Shown here: in pieces, positions 18,214 to 26,807 of the stretch
Layout: every line of letters begins with the position of its first letter
Numbering within the stretch: position 1 is the first letter of the stretch
From: Acidovorax sp. 107
GTDB lineage: Bacteria; Pseudomonadota; Gammaproteobacteria; Burkholderiales; Burkholderiaceae_C
Assembly (NCBI RefSeq): GCF_003058055.1
Contig: NZ_QBTZ01000001.1
Span: forward strand, 4,482,001-4,546,000
Direction: 5' to 3'
DNA length: 64,000 nt
Program-made: the position numbers and the translations under genes
The notes under the pieces: generated by a model
Database searches by the model: none
Told to the model about the DNA's origin: nothing
What the model saw: only the letters and a program-made list of their open reading frames with translations

Positions 18214-20589
18214 ATGATCGATAACTGGATGGCATTGCGGACCATGGGTTGCCGCTGCTTGAGTGGAGTCTTCGCGCTCTTTGTTGCTGCGCTGTGTTTG
18301 GCATCCACCGCTCGGGCGGGGGTGGTGAACGGTGATTTCGAAAGTGGAGATTTCACGGGCTGGACGGTGACCAACTACCGCAACAACGGTATTGCCACAT
18401 TCCCGCCCACCCAGAAAAGCCATCTGAATTTGCAGCCTCCCATCACGGCTCCAGTGACGCAGGTGGTGAGCACGGCATCCGGCACGCCCGCGAGTGCGCC
18501 GGACGCACCAGGACAAGCCATCACCATCCCTTTCCAAGGCTCGTACAGCGCACGGATCAACGCGCGTGGCAACAACAACCGTGCGAGCGGCATCCAGCAG
18601 TCCGCCCAGATGGTGCTAGCCGATGTGGACCCCGTGGATGGCAAAGTGCACTTGCGCATGGCTGTCGCTCCGGTGATCCAGGACGGCGGCCACAGCCCTG
18701 AGCAGCAAGCCTATTTCTACGTCGAAGTGCGTAATGCCACCAAGGGCACGCGCCTGTTTTACACATTCAACTTTGCGGCGCAGCCAGGCGTGCCATGGCA
18801 GACCCTGGGGGGCTACCAGTACACCGGCTGGCAGGCGATTGACGTGGCCCCAGGGAACGGACTTTTGGATGTGGGTGATACCGTCGAAGTCGAGGTCATT
18901 GCTGCAGGCTGCAGCCAAGGCGGTCACTCGGGGGAGGTCTACGTAGATTCGATCGGCCCCTTCTTTGCCGGCCTGCTCGTCTCGGCCACTGGGCCCACTA
19001 CCGTCCAGCCAAGTGACAACGTGGCCTACACCTACACCTACAGCAACAACAGCGGGGTGATGGTTTTCAACAGCAAAGTCAGTGCGCAAAGCCCGCAAGT
19101 GCGAAACGCTGCCAACACTGCCACCATCGATGCGGTGTTTCAGTCGGTGACAGCGCCTGCTGGCGCGACTTGTACGACACCGGCGGTGGGGTCTGCGGGC
19201 ACAGTGACCTGCGACTTTGGCTCATTGGTCGATCACCAGAGCGGAACTTTTGAGATCGTATGGGGTGTGCCAGCCGGTGCGAGCACCAGCAGTCCGACCA
19301 ACTCGCTCAACCATGGCACTTACTCCATGTCAGCCACGGGGGCCAGTACGGTGCTGGGCCCGTTGGTGCAGACCCGAGTTGTCAGTGGCGCAACGTTGAC
19401 AGACTTGACGGTCAGTGTGAGCGATGGTGTATCGGCCACCGCTGCGGGCAGCGCCTCCACTTACACCGTCGTGGTGAGCAACAACGGTCCGGCTCCTGTG
19501 ATTGGAGCGGCATTGACGCAGCCGACTGTGTCGGGCCTCACAGTGGGCAACTGGACTTGCAGCGGCACGGCGGGCGGATCGTGTCAGGGTGGAGCGCCCT
19601 CGGCGGGTACTCTGCCTGGTGGGGGTGTACTTCTGGACATTCCGGTAGGCGGAAGTGTCACGCTCACGTTCGGTGCGACCGTGACTGGCCCGACTTCGGC
19701 ATCCTCGGTCTTCAACATTGCGACCCCTGCGGGCGTCACCGATAACAACACTGCCAACAACACTGCTGGCGACACCAACTCGGTAGCCGCCACGCTGCAC
19801 AACCTGAGCCTGACCAAGTCGGGTGTGGGAAGTGGCACGGTGGTCAGTGTGCCTGCTGGCATGAACTGCGGTGCCACCTGCACGCTGCCAGTGGCAGACG
19901 GCGGCCAGGCCATACTCACGGCCACGGCGGCATCGGGAAGCATTTTCACCGGCTGGTCGGGCGCATGTACGGGCACCACCAACCCATGTAGCGTGCCCGC
20001 CATGACTGCGGACGCCGCAGTAGTCGCCAGTTTTGCTCTGTCCGCTACCGTCACCATGACGTCTGGAACCGGAGGAACTGTGGCTCCCGCCAGCTCGCGC
20101 ACGGTGCCAGTAGGCGGAACTGTGACCTACACGCTCACCCCCAATGCAGGCAATATCCCCAGCGCCAGTGGCTCCTGCAACGGCGTGCTGGCCGGCAACA
20201 CCTACACCGTCAACCCGGTGACCGCCGATTGCAATGTGGCTTTCAGCTTTGCACCGCTGACCGTGACGGCAACTACGGGAACGAATGGCGCTGTCACGCC
20301 CTTGGGAGTGACCAATGTCGCAGCCCCCGGTAACACCGTGGTCTACACAGTGACGCCCGACCCTGGTTTTGTGGCGCGTATCGCAACCGGTGGCGGAGCG
20401 TGCGGGGGCACCCTGGTTGGCAATACCTATACGACGAACCCGGTTAACGCGTCTTGTACGGTGGGTGTGACTTTTGTGGCGATAGCCGTTCCTGCATCCA
20501 TTCCAACTCTGTCCGAATGGGGACTATTGATACTGTCAGCATTGATGGCTGCGTTCTTCATCTACTTCCATCGCCGACAGGCGCGCTGA
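18214..20589 (+). CDS. Secreted repeat protein with IPTL-CTERM sorting signal
   Basis: A 791-residue exported protein. Residues 1-35 form a signal peptide ending in STARA. Next comes a region beginning GVVNGDFESGDFTGW, common in surface or matrix proteins, then two DUF11-like beta domains (about 255-390 and 395-530), then three cysteine-containing repeat units (about 530-750) with recurring CSVPAMTADAAV, NPVTADCNVAF and NPVNASCTVGV. The C-terminus is a textbook IPTL-CTERM signal: IPTLSEWG, one hydrophobic helix and a basic HRRQAR end. Such signals are thought to direct processing and surface anchoring; the enzyme is not in this window. AGAGGGGGAAG lies upstream of the ATG; TTG at 18208 is an alternative start. 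Confidence 0.88.
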   Translation: MIDNWMALRTMGCRCLSGVFALFVAALCLASTARAGVVNGDFESGDFTGWTVTNYRNNGIATFPPTQKSHLNLQPPITAPVTQVVSTASGTPASAPDAPGQAITIPFQGSYSARINARGNNNRASGIQQSAQMVLADVDPVDGKVHLRMAVAPVIQDGGHSPEQQAYFYVEVRNATKGTRLFYTFNFAAQPGVPWQTLGGYQYTGWQAIDVAPGNGLLDVGDTVEVEVIAAGCSQGGHSGEVYVDSIGPFFAGLLVSATGPTTVQPSDNVAYTYTYSNNSGVMVFNSKVSAQSPQVRNAANTATIDAVFQSVTAPAGATCTTPAVGSAGTVTCDFGSLVDHQSGTFEIVWGVPAGASTSSPTNSLNHGTYSMSATGASTVLGPLVQTRVVSGATLTDLTVSVSDGVSATAAGSASTYTVVVSNNGPAPVIGAALTQPTVSGLTVGNWTCSGTAGGSCQGGAPSAGTLPGGGVLLDIPVGGSVTLTFGATVTGPTSASSVFNIATPAGVTDNNTANNTAGDTNSVAATLHNLSLTKSGVGSGTVVSVPAGMNCGATCTLPVADGGQAILTATAASGSIFTGWSGACTGTTNPCSVPAMTADAAVVASFALSATVTMTSGTGGTVAPASSRTVPVGGTVTYTLTPNAGNIPSASGSCNGVLAGNTYTVNPVTADCNVAFSFAPLTVTATTGTNGAVTPLGVTNVAAPGNTVVYTVTPDPGFVARIATGGGACGGTLVGNTYTTNPVNASCTVGVTFVAIAVPASIPTLSEWGLLILSALMAAFFIYFHRRQAR

Positions 20590-20668
20590 GCCTGTCAGGA
20601 GGCGTGAAGTTTGGGGCGAGAGTGTTCCGTCGGGCGCAGTCAGCCCCCTTTTTTACTGGAGATGTTCG

Positions 20669-21229
20669 ATGAGACAGATTGCGCATGTCGCACGCTGGTC
20701 CTGCCTTGCTGGCCTGGGCGTTTGGATGGGGGTTGCCGCTAACCAATCTGCAAATGCGCAGCAGATGCCAGCGCGAAAGCCGGGGCTCTGGGAGGTCACG
20801 GTTCGTAGTACCGGCAACTCGGTAGCGAATGAGCAGAAGGTCTTGCAATGCACTGACCGCCCAGCGGAGCCGATCATGTTGCTTGCGATCGTGCCCGGTC
20901 AGGAGCATTGTCACAGCGTGAGGGTGAAGAAAAATGCACTTGGCAGTGAGGTGCGCACCGTTTGCTATGTGCACGACAACCGCGTGGACGCTACGGTACA
21001 ACTGTCAGGCGACCTTCAAACCGCCTACGGTGGCGTGTTTGAGGTCACTTATTCCAAACCTGTGCGTTTCGTTCCAGGGCGCACCGAGTTCGAGGGCCGG
21101 TGGTTGGGCGAATGTGGCGCTGCGCAGCGGCCAGGAGACATGGTGCTACCCAATGGCGCGACGGTGAACGTTGTGGAAGACCGCAAGCGTGCGGAAAGCC
21201 ACGATCACGCAGGGCACTCGCACAGATGA
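20669..21229 (+). CDS. Exported DUF3617 protein
   Basis: A 186-residue protein with an N-terminal signal peptide (to about ANAQ, residue 31) and a DUF3617 domain beginning KPGLWEVTVRSTG and containing the family's QCTD near residue 66. Function of the family is unknown. Several cysteines (QCTD, EHCHS, TVCY, GECG) may form disulfides in the periplasm. The C-terminal tail is His-rich (HDHAGHSHR), which could bind metal. GGAG lies about nine bases before the ATG. It follows the IPTL-CTERM gene by 79 bases on the same strand and may be co-transcribed with it. Confidence 0.85.
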   Translation: MRQIAHVARWSCLAGLGVWMGVAANQSANAQQMPARKPGLWEVTVRSTGNSVANEQKVLQCTDRPAEPIMLLAIVPGQEHCHSVRVKKNALGSEVRTVCYVHDNRVDATVQLSGDLQTAYGGVFEVTYSKPVRFVPGRTEFEGRWLGECGAAQRPGDMVLPNGATVNVVEDRKRAESHDHAGHSHR

Positions 21230-21285
21230 GCTTGCGTCCGCGACGCATCGCAGTGCCCTGACGCAGGCGCAGGGATATCGGCCAA

Positions 21286-22680
21286 CTACTGGCTGATTTC
21301 CAGCATCACCACGTGGCCTTGCGCAGCAGGCCAGGTCTGCCCCACCACCCGTTCGCCATCGAATTCGGCGACGATGCTGCGCACGCCACCGGCAGGCTTG
21401 ACCTTGGCCGATGCCACACCTGCACCGAGGGGTACGCCCGCAGGGGCTGCCCCATCCAGCAGCATCTTGTCGCGCGCCGGGTCCAGGTAGCCGCGGGGGC
21501 GGGTCAGGGTGACGATGGAGTCGGCCGCCTTGTCGGCGTCGGCGATGCGCTCGGGGCGCAGGTGGATGAGGTCGCTGCTGCGCGGGAAGCCACTGCGGTA
21601 GATGTGGGTGGTGGCGTAGCCCGGGGCGGCGATCACGAACTCGATGGGTGAGCCGGTGGGGACGGCCAGTGGCCCCCATTGGTCATCTGCGCCCACCGTT
21701 TTGCGCATCAGGGCGTTGCCCGTGCGGGCGCCGGTCGCTGGGTCGGTGGCGTACACCTCGAGCTGTGCGCCAGCCAGCGGCAGGTTGTTGCTGAAGTTGC
21801 CGGTCTTGGGGTCGGCAGAGTCCACGCCCAGGCCCGTGACCTTGCCGTTCAGCACCACAGATTTTTCCGCAGCGATCTCGGTGCGTGCTGGCGCCTTACC
21901 GGTGATGAAGCGGTAGGTGGCTTCAAACGCTGCGGGTGAGTACGACGTCTCGCGGTGGTCGATGCGCGGGATCACCACGTTGGTGGCACCCTTGAGTTCG
22001 GGGCCTGCAGCGGTCACGTTGGTGGCCGTGCCTTTCTGGCCGATCCACAGTCCGTCGGGTTGGGCGAACTTGTCGTTGTTGTCCGAGCGGATGGTCATCC
22101 ATTTGACCGGGCCGCTGACCTCGTCGCCCGCTGCGTTCTTGGGGGCGTTCAGTGCTTTGAGGAAGGGGCCGGTGCCCGAGAACTCATTGCCCTCACGGAA
22201 CCCCGGAATCGCCCACACGCCGTGATTGGGTGTGCCGCCCAGGATGGCGTGGCTCACCGTCTTATCGCCGCCGCCGTTGTAGATGTAGTTGCGGATGGCG
22301 TTGCCGCCGCGCGAGTTGCCCACCAATACGACTTGGCTTGCGCCCGTGGCCTTGAGCACCTTGTCCACTTCGGCCTTCAGGTAGGCCATGTGCTCTGCGG
22401 CCGATGTGCGGCCTGCCTGGGGCTTGGCGTCCTCGTCGCGCGACAGCGGGTAGGGCACGTCGATGGCGTGCAGGCGCTCGCGGGGCCAGCCGTTCGATTC
22501 GAACCGCCACACGGTGGTTTGCCACAGCGCAGCGGTGTCACCGTTGCCATGCACAAAGACGATGGGTGGTGCCTCGGCCAGGCTGGGGCTCCGGGTGGCG
22601 CAGCCAGCCAGGGCCAGGGTGGCTGCCGCAGCGGTGGCCAGCAGGAGAGATCGGCGTTGCAGCCAGAGTGTGTTGTTCAT
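21286..22680 (-). CDS. TAT-exported lipoprotein alpha/beta hydrolase
   Basis: A 464-residue secreted hydrolase. The N-terminus has a twin-arginine motif (QRRSLLL) and a lipobox (LALAGC), so it is probably a lipoprotein exported by TAT. The alpha/beta-hydrolase core (about 35-260) has PPIVFVHGNGDTAALW and the nucleophile elbow VGNSRGG (GxSxG), and HRETSYS probably carries the catalytic His. Residues about 280-464 form a beta-rich extension (AGAQLEVYATDP) of unknown role, perhaps substrate binding. Lipase, esterase or polyester depolymerase activity is possible. It begins just after the terminator of the acyl-CoA dehydrogenase genes, with CTGGAGA as ribosome site. Confidence 0.82.
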   Translation of the reverse strand: MNNTLWLQRRSLLLATAAAATLALAGCATRSPSLAEAPPIVFVHGNGDTAALWQTTVWRFESNGWPRERLHAIDVPYPLSRDEDAKPQAGRTSAAEHMAYLKAEVDKVLKATGASQVVLVGNSRGGNAIRNYIYNGGGDKTVSHAILGGTPNHGVWAIPGFREGNEFSGTGPFLKALNAPKNAAGDEVSGPVKWMTIRSDNNDKFAQPDGLWIGQKGTATNVTAAGPELKGATNVVIPRIDHRETSYSPAAFEATYRFITGKAPARTEIAAEKSVVLNGKVTGLGVDSADPKTGNFSNNLPLAGAQLEVYATDPATGARTGNALMRKTVGADDQWGPLAVPTGSPIEFVIAAPGYATTHIYRSGFPRSSDLIHLRPERIADADKAADSIVTLTRPRGYLDPARDKMLLDGAAPAGVPLGAGVASAKVKPAGGVRSIVAEFDGERVVGQTWPAAQGHVVMLEISQ

Positions 22681-22698
22681 AGAGTTGTCTCCAGAAAG

Positions 22699-22733
22699 AA
22701 AAAATGCCCGTGGACCGGTGAATCCACGAGCAT
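22699..22733 (-). terminator. Intrinsic terminator after the acyl-CoA dehydrogenase genes
   Basis: On the minus strand ATGCTCGTGGA and TCCACGGGCAT form an 11-base stem with one mismatch, followed by six T. It separates the acyl-CoA dehydrogenase transcript from the hydrolase gene downstream. Confidence 0.88.
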
Positions 22734-22768
22734 CGTTGACGGCTGTGACGCGTCTGCGTCAGCGACCG

Positions 22769-23884
22769 TTAGGCAAACACGCCTGCGGTGTCTTGCATGC
22801 GGGCAGACACTTCACCCAGGTGGTGCAGCGTGTCGCCAAAGGTCACTTCCAGCTGGGTGAGCTTCTTGAAGTAGTGGCTCACGATGTATTCGTCCGTCAC
22901 GCCGATGCCACCATGCAGTTGCACGGCCTGCTGGCCCACAAAGCGCATCGACTGGCCCAGCTGCACCTTCGCGCGGGCCATGGCAGCGCGGCGTTCTTCC
23001 GCGGGGGCGCCAAGCTTGAGGCTAGCGTAGTAGCTCATCGAGCGGGCTAGCTCCAGCTGCATCTTCATGTCGGCCACGCGGTGGCGCAGTGCCTGGAAGC
23101 TGGCGATGAACACGCCGAACTGCTTGCGCTGGTTCATGTATTCGACCGTGATGGCCACAGTCTTGTCCATCACGCCCACGGCTTCGGCGCAGGCGGCGGC
23201 AATGCCGGTGTCCACGGCCAGTTCCAGCGCGGCCAAGCCGTCGGTGGTGATGAGCGTGGCGGGGGCGTTGGCCAGTTGCACCTCGGCGGCGCGGCTGCCG
23301 TCTTGCGTGACATAACCCTGCGTGGTCACGCCGCTGGCGGTGCGCTCGACCAGGAAGAGGGCGATCTTTCCATCCAGTTGTGCGGGCACGATGAAGGCGT
23401 CCGCCTTGTCACCAGCAGCCACTACGCTTTTGATAGCCGTTACCGTAAATCCTGATTGCGCTTTGGCCGCTTTGGCATCGCAAACATCGAGGCGGTAGCG
23501 TGCCTTGCGCTCCTGCTGGGCCAGCACTACCAGGGCTTCACCGCTGGCCACGCGGGGCAGCCATGCCGATTGCACGTCAGCCGGGGCGTAGTGCGACAGC
23601 ACGCTGCTGGCGATGAAGGCCTGGGCGATGGGCTCCAGCACGATGCCGCGGCCCAGTTCCTCGGCCACCACCATGGCATCGATGGCGCTCTGGCCCATGC
23701 CGTCGTTCGCTTCGGGCACAGTCAGGGCGGTCAGGCCCAGCTCGGCCAATTCGCCCCAGGCGGCGCGGTCAAAACCGCCTGCGGCCACGGCGGCGCGGCG
23801 GCGCTCAAAGGTGTAGCCCTTGTCCACCCACTTGCGAACGGCGTCGCGCAGTTGTTCCTGGTCGTCAGAAAAATCGAAATCCAT
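22769..23884 (-). CDS. Acyl-CoA dehydrogenase (second of pair)
   Basis: A 371-residue FAD-dependent acyl-CoA dehydrogenase, expected to introduce a double bond into an acyl-CoA and pass electrons to ETF. It has the family N-terminal domain (FDFSDDQEQLRDAVRKWV), a middle beta domain, and the C-terminal helical domain with RKQFGVFIASFQALRHRVADM and QLHGGIGVTDEYIVSHY. The ATG at 23884 has AAGGAGAG about seven bases upstream. Residues about 139-155 (TVTAIKSVVAAG region) are coded by a stretch resembling the dispersed palindromic repeat. It follows another acyl-CoA dehydrogenase by 129 bases; such tandem pairs often form heteromeric enzymes for steroid or other bulky acyl chains. Confidence 0.93.
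   Translation of the reverse strand: MDFDFSDDQEQLRDAVRKWVDKGYTFERRRAAVAAGGFDRAAWGELAELGLTALTVPEANDGMGQSAIDAMVVAEELGRGIVLEPIAQAFIASSVLSHYAPADVQSAWLPRVASGEALVVLAQQERKARYRLDVCDAKAAKAQSGFTVTAIKSVVAAGDKADAFIVPAQLDGKIALFLVERTASGVTTQGYVTQDGSRAAEVQLANAPATLITTDGLAALELAVDTGIAAACAEAVGVMDKTVAITVEYMNQRKQFGVFIASFQALRHRVADMKMQLELARSMSYYASLKLGAPAEERRAAMARAKVQLGQSMRFVGQQAVQLHGGIGVTDEYIVSHYFKKLTQLEVTFGDTLHHLGEVSARMQDTAGVFA
23421..23470 (+). repeat. Possible degenerate dispersed repeat inside an acyl-CoA dehydrogenase
   Basis: CTACGCTTTTGATAGCCG followed by GTAAATCC, TTGCGC and TTTGGCC keeps the order of landmarks in the full repeats, although the first arm is changed. It lies in frame in the coding sequence. 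Similarity is moderate and could be chance. Confidence 0.45.
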
Positions 23885-23950
23885 GTATCTCTCCTTGTGC
23901 CGGTTGTGGCGCCGTGACGCCCTCAACAACCAGCGAAGCTCTATCGGGAA

Positions 23951-23967
23951 CCCCCTCCCGGAGGGGG
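23951..23967. other. Hairpin between the acyl-CoA dehydrogenase genes
   Basis: CCCCCTC and GAGGGGG pair around CCG. There is no T run on either side, so it may adjust the relative expression of the two genes rather than end transcription. Confidence 0.5.
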
Positions 23968-24013
23968 CACGGGGGAGCAGTCCTGTCGCGCAAGGCGCGG
24001 ACCGTGCTGGGCG

Positions 24014-25195
24014 TCAGCCCAGAACGGTCTGCGCCACGATGTTGCGCTGCACTTCGTTGGAGCCACCATAGATGGTGGTCTTGCGCAGGTTGAAGTAGGT
24101 GGATGCCAGCGGTGCGTTGGCGGTGACGCCGCCGGGGAAATTGCCCTGCCAGCCGGCTTCCATGGCCTCTTCGATGAAGGGCATGGCGAAGGGGCCGGCG
24201 GCCAGCATCATCAGCTCGGCATAACGTTGCTGGATCTCGCTGCCCTTGATCTTGAGCAGGCCCGCGATGTCGAGCGAGTTCTTGCCGGACTTCTCGGCCG
24301 ACAGCACGCGCAGCACCAGCATTTCCAGGGCGACGATGTCCACTTCGAGCAGTGCAATCTGGTCGCGGAAGCGCAGGTCGTCCCACACGCCTTCGGTCTT
24401 GGCGATGCGCTTGAGGCGCTCCAGTTCGCGCTTGCTGCGGTTCACGTCGGCGATGTTGGTGCGCTCGTGGCTCAGCAGGTGCTTGGCGTAGGTCCAGCCC
24501 TTGTTCTCTTCGCCAATCAAGTTCTCGGCGGGTACTTCGACGTTGTCGAAGAACACTTCGTTCACTTCGCACTCGCCGTCCAGCAGTTTGATGGGGCGCA
24601 CGGTGACGCCCTTGGACTTCATGTCCAGCAGCAAGAAGGAGATGCCGGTCTGCGGCTTGCCCTCGGTGCTGGTGCGCACCAGGTTGAACATCCAGTCGCC
24701 GTGCTGGCCGAGGGTCGTCCAGGTCTTTTGGCCATTGACGATGTACTTGTCGCCCACGCGCTCGGCGCGGGTCTTGACGCTGGCCAGGTCCGAGCCCGAG
24801 CCTGGCTCGCTGTAGCCTTGGCTCCACCACACTTCGCCGCTGGCGATGCCGGGCAAAAAGCGCTTTTGCTGCTCGGCGTTGCCAAACGCCATGATCACAG
24901 GGGCCACCATCACGGGGCCGAAGGGGATGATGCGGGGCGCACCGGCGAGGGCGCACTCTTCTTCAAACAAGTGCTTTTGCACGGCCGTCCAGCCGGGGCC
25001 GCCAAACTCTTTGGGCCAGCCAAAGCCGAGCCAGCCTTTTTTGCCCAGAATCTTGGCCCAGCCCTGCATGTCTGCGCGGGTCAGGCGCAGGGCGTTGTGG
25101 ACCTTGTGAGAGATTTCTTGCGGCAGATTGGCGTGAACCCATGCGCGAACTTCTTCGCGGAAGGCCTGCTCTTCGGGGGTGAATGCGAGATCCAT
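24014..25195 (-). CDS. Acyl-CoA dehydrogenase (first of pair)
   Basis: A 393-residue acyl-CoA dehydrogenase. Landmarks are FTPEEQAFREEVRAWV at the N-terminus, the FAD/substrate stretch WWSQGYSEPGSGSDLASVKT, and the C-terminal ATIYGGSNEVQRNIVAQ. The SEPGSGSDLA motif and the IYGGSNE end are typical of the subgroup that includes steroid and branched-chain acyl dehydrogenases. The ATG at 25195 is preceded by AGGAGA. It lies first of two dehydrogenase genes on the minus strand and only 47 bases downstream of yceH, so a yceH-acd-acd transcript ending at 22699 is likely. The exact substrate is unknown. Confidence 0.94.
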   Translation of the reverse strand: MDLAFTPEEQAFREEVRAWVHANLPQEISHKVHNALRLTRADMQGWAKILGKKGWLGFGWPKEFGGPGWTAVQKHLFEEECALAGAPRIIPFGPVMVAPVIMAFGNAEQQKRFLPGIASGEVWWSQGYSEPGSGSDLASVKTRAERVGDKYIVNGQKTWTTLGQHGDWMFNLVRTSTEGKPQTGISFLLLDMKSKGVTVRPIKLLDGECEVNEVFFDNVEVPAENLIGEENKGWTYAKHLLSHERTNIADVNRSKRELERLKRIAKTEGVWDDLRFRDQIALLEVDIVALEMLVLRVLSAEKSGKNSLDIAGLLKIKGSEIQQRYAELMMLAAGPFAMPFIEEAMEAGWQGNFPGGVTANAPLASTYFNLRKTTIYGGSNEVQRNIVAQTVLG

Positions 25196-25242
25196 GCGGT
25201 GCGTCTCCTAGTGATAGTGCATTTGTAGCACGGTCGTTCGTT

Positions 25243-25944
25243 TTATTCCTGTCCGGGTGGCGACATTGGACTGAAGTCGGGGGAAATGCCCAGCTCGGCG
25301 CACAGCCGCTGCACGGTGTTGCGCAAGCTCGCCACTTCAGCCTCCAGGGCGTCCACGCGGGCCTGCAGTGCGGGTGAGGGGCTGGAGCCCGCACTGCCCG
25401 CGGGCGCGTGGCTGGCGGTGGTGTCCACCGGTCCGCACATCAGGTGGGCCCAGCGCTGCTCGCGGGCGCCGGGTGCGCGGGGCAGCTGCAGGACCAGCGG
25501 GCCTCCCTTCTCGGCGCTGCGCTCCTGCAGCTCGTCCAGAAAGGCTTCCACCGACGAGATATCGGCAAACCGGTACCAGCGCTCGGCGTTGATGCGCAGC
25601 TCGCCCGCCGTCTGCGGCCCGCGCAGCATCAAGAGGCCCAGCAGCACGGCCGATTGCTCGGGCACGCCCACCCCGCGCTGAAAGTTGTGCTCCCAGCGCG
25701 TGGTGCGGTTGCCGCTGCTCTCAAACGCCAGCGTCAGCAGCTTGAGCGAATCCAGCGCCTCCTGCGCCTCGGCGTCGCTGAGGTTCATCACCGGGTCGCG
25801 GCTGGTTTTCTGGTTGCAGCCGGTGACCAGGCCGTTGAGCGACATGGGGTAGCTGTCGGGCACCGTGCGCGCCTTTTCCATCAGGGTGGCAAGCACGCGG
25901 GCTTCGTTGGGGGTGAGGGGGCGTGTGGTGGGGTCGAAGGGCAC
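25243..25944 (-). CDS. YceH family protein (DUF480)
   Basis: A 233-residue protein of the YceH/UPF0502 family. The first domain begins [24 protein letters not shown] and contains [17 protein letters not shown], the most conserved block of the family; two winged-helix-like parts are expected. [18 protein letters not shown] marks the second. A coiled-coil-like tail ([20 protein letters not shown]) is at the C-terminus. The start is taken as GTG at 25944, because family members begin about ten residues before LTPNEARVL. The biochemical role is not known. It is divergent from purN, whose start is only 21 bases away, so the promoters overlap. Confidence 0.88.
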   Translation of the reverse strand: MPFDPTTRPLTPNEARVLATLMEKARTVPDSYPMSLNGLVTGCNQKTSRDPVMNLSDAEAQEALDSLKLLTLAFESSGNRTTRWEHNFQRGVGVPEQSAVLLGLLMLRGPQTAGELRINAERWYRFADISSVEAFLDELQERSAEKGGPLVLQLPRAPGAREQRWAHLMCGPVDTTASHAPAGSAGSSPSPALQARVDALEAEVASLRNTVQRLCAELGISPDFSPMSPPGQE

Positions 25945-25965
25945 TGGGATAATCCGTGGCAATTT

Positions 25966-26547
25966 ATGAAGAACATCGTCATTCTGATCTCTGGCGGCGG
26001 CTCGAACATGGCCACCATCGTCCGCACGGCGCAGCAGGAGCACTGGGAGCAGCGCTACGGCGCCCGTGTGGCGGCCGTCATCAGCAACAAGCCGGATGCC
26101 GCCGGGCTGGTGTTTGCACGGGAGCACGGTATAGCCGCCGAGGCGCTGGACCACAAGGCTTTTGCCAGCCGCGAGGCGTTTGACGCCGAACTGGCCGCCA
26201 CCATCGACCGCCACCAGCCCGCGTTGGTGGTGCTGGCCGGGTTCATGCGCATCCTGACGCCGGGGTTTGTGGCGCATTACGCCGGGCGACTGATCAATAT
26301 CCACCCCTCGCTGCTGCCCGCGTTCACCGGGCTGCACACGCACCAGCGCGCCATCGATGCAGGCTGCAAGTTTGCGGGCGTGACAGTGCACCAGGTGACG
26401 GCCGAGCTGGACGTGGGGCCCATCCTGGACCAGGCCGTGGTGCCAGTGCTGCCGGGTGACACGGCCGAGACGCTGGCGGCCCGGGTGCTGACGCAGGAGC
26501 ATGTGATCTACCCCCGCGCTGTGCGGGCGCTGGTGCAGGCGCTGTAG
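25966..26547 (+). CDS. purN: Phosphoribosylglycinamide formyltransferase
   Basis: A 193-residue GAR transformylase that uses 10-formyl-tetrahydrofolate in step three of purine synthesis. The N-terminus has [10 protein letters not shown] for phosphate binding, GFMRILTP precedes the active site, and [13 protein letters not shown] carries the catalytic Asn and His. The catalytic Asp is in TAELDVGPI. Length is slightly shorter than E. coli PurN (212). The likely -10 (GATAAT, 25948-25953) lies just before the ATG, so the leader is only a few bases and there is no clear ribosome site. Divergent from yceH. Confidence 0.96.
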   Translation: MKNIVILISGGGSNMATIVRTAQQEHWEQRYGARVAAVISNKPDAAGLVFAREHGIAAEALDHKAFASREAFDAELAATIDRHQPALVVLAGFMRILTPGFVAHYAGRLINIHPSLLPAFTGLHTHQRAIDAGCKFAGVTVHQVTAELDVGPILDQAVVPVLPGDTAETLAARVLTQEHVIYPRAVRALVQAL

Positions 26548-26619
26548 CGGGTGAGGGCGGGGCGAGGGCGGGGCAAGGGGCCAGATCGCCACAAGCTCTG
26601 CGCGCCATCAGCAGGATAA

Positions 26620-26683
26620 TTTGCTATTGAATGTATAGCTATTCAGGCATATTGCACTAGCACAATCGGCCGATTGAACTCAT
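26620..26683 (+). repeat. Full dispersed palindromic repeat after purN
   Basis: TTTGCTAT and TATAGCTAT form the left stem, TTGCACTAGCACAA the right stem, then CGGCCGATTGAACTCA. It lies in the 260-base gap between purN and the convergent EF-hand gene; the rest of that gap holds nothing else recognised. Confidence 0.75.
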
Positions 26684-26807
26684 ATTCTGGCCCAGAGCAT
26701 CACCCGCAGGCTCGCGGAGGCAGTTTCTGGCACGCGCAGCTCGTCAATTGACGGGCGAATCGCACTGCTCGGCCAGAAACCTGGCACTGACTACGGGGAT
26801 AGCTGGG

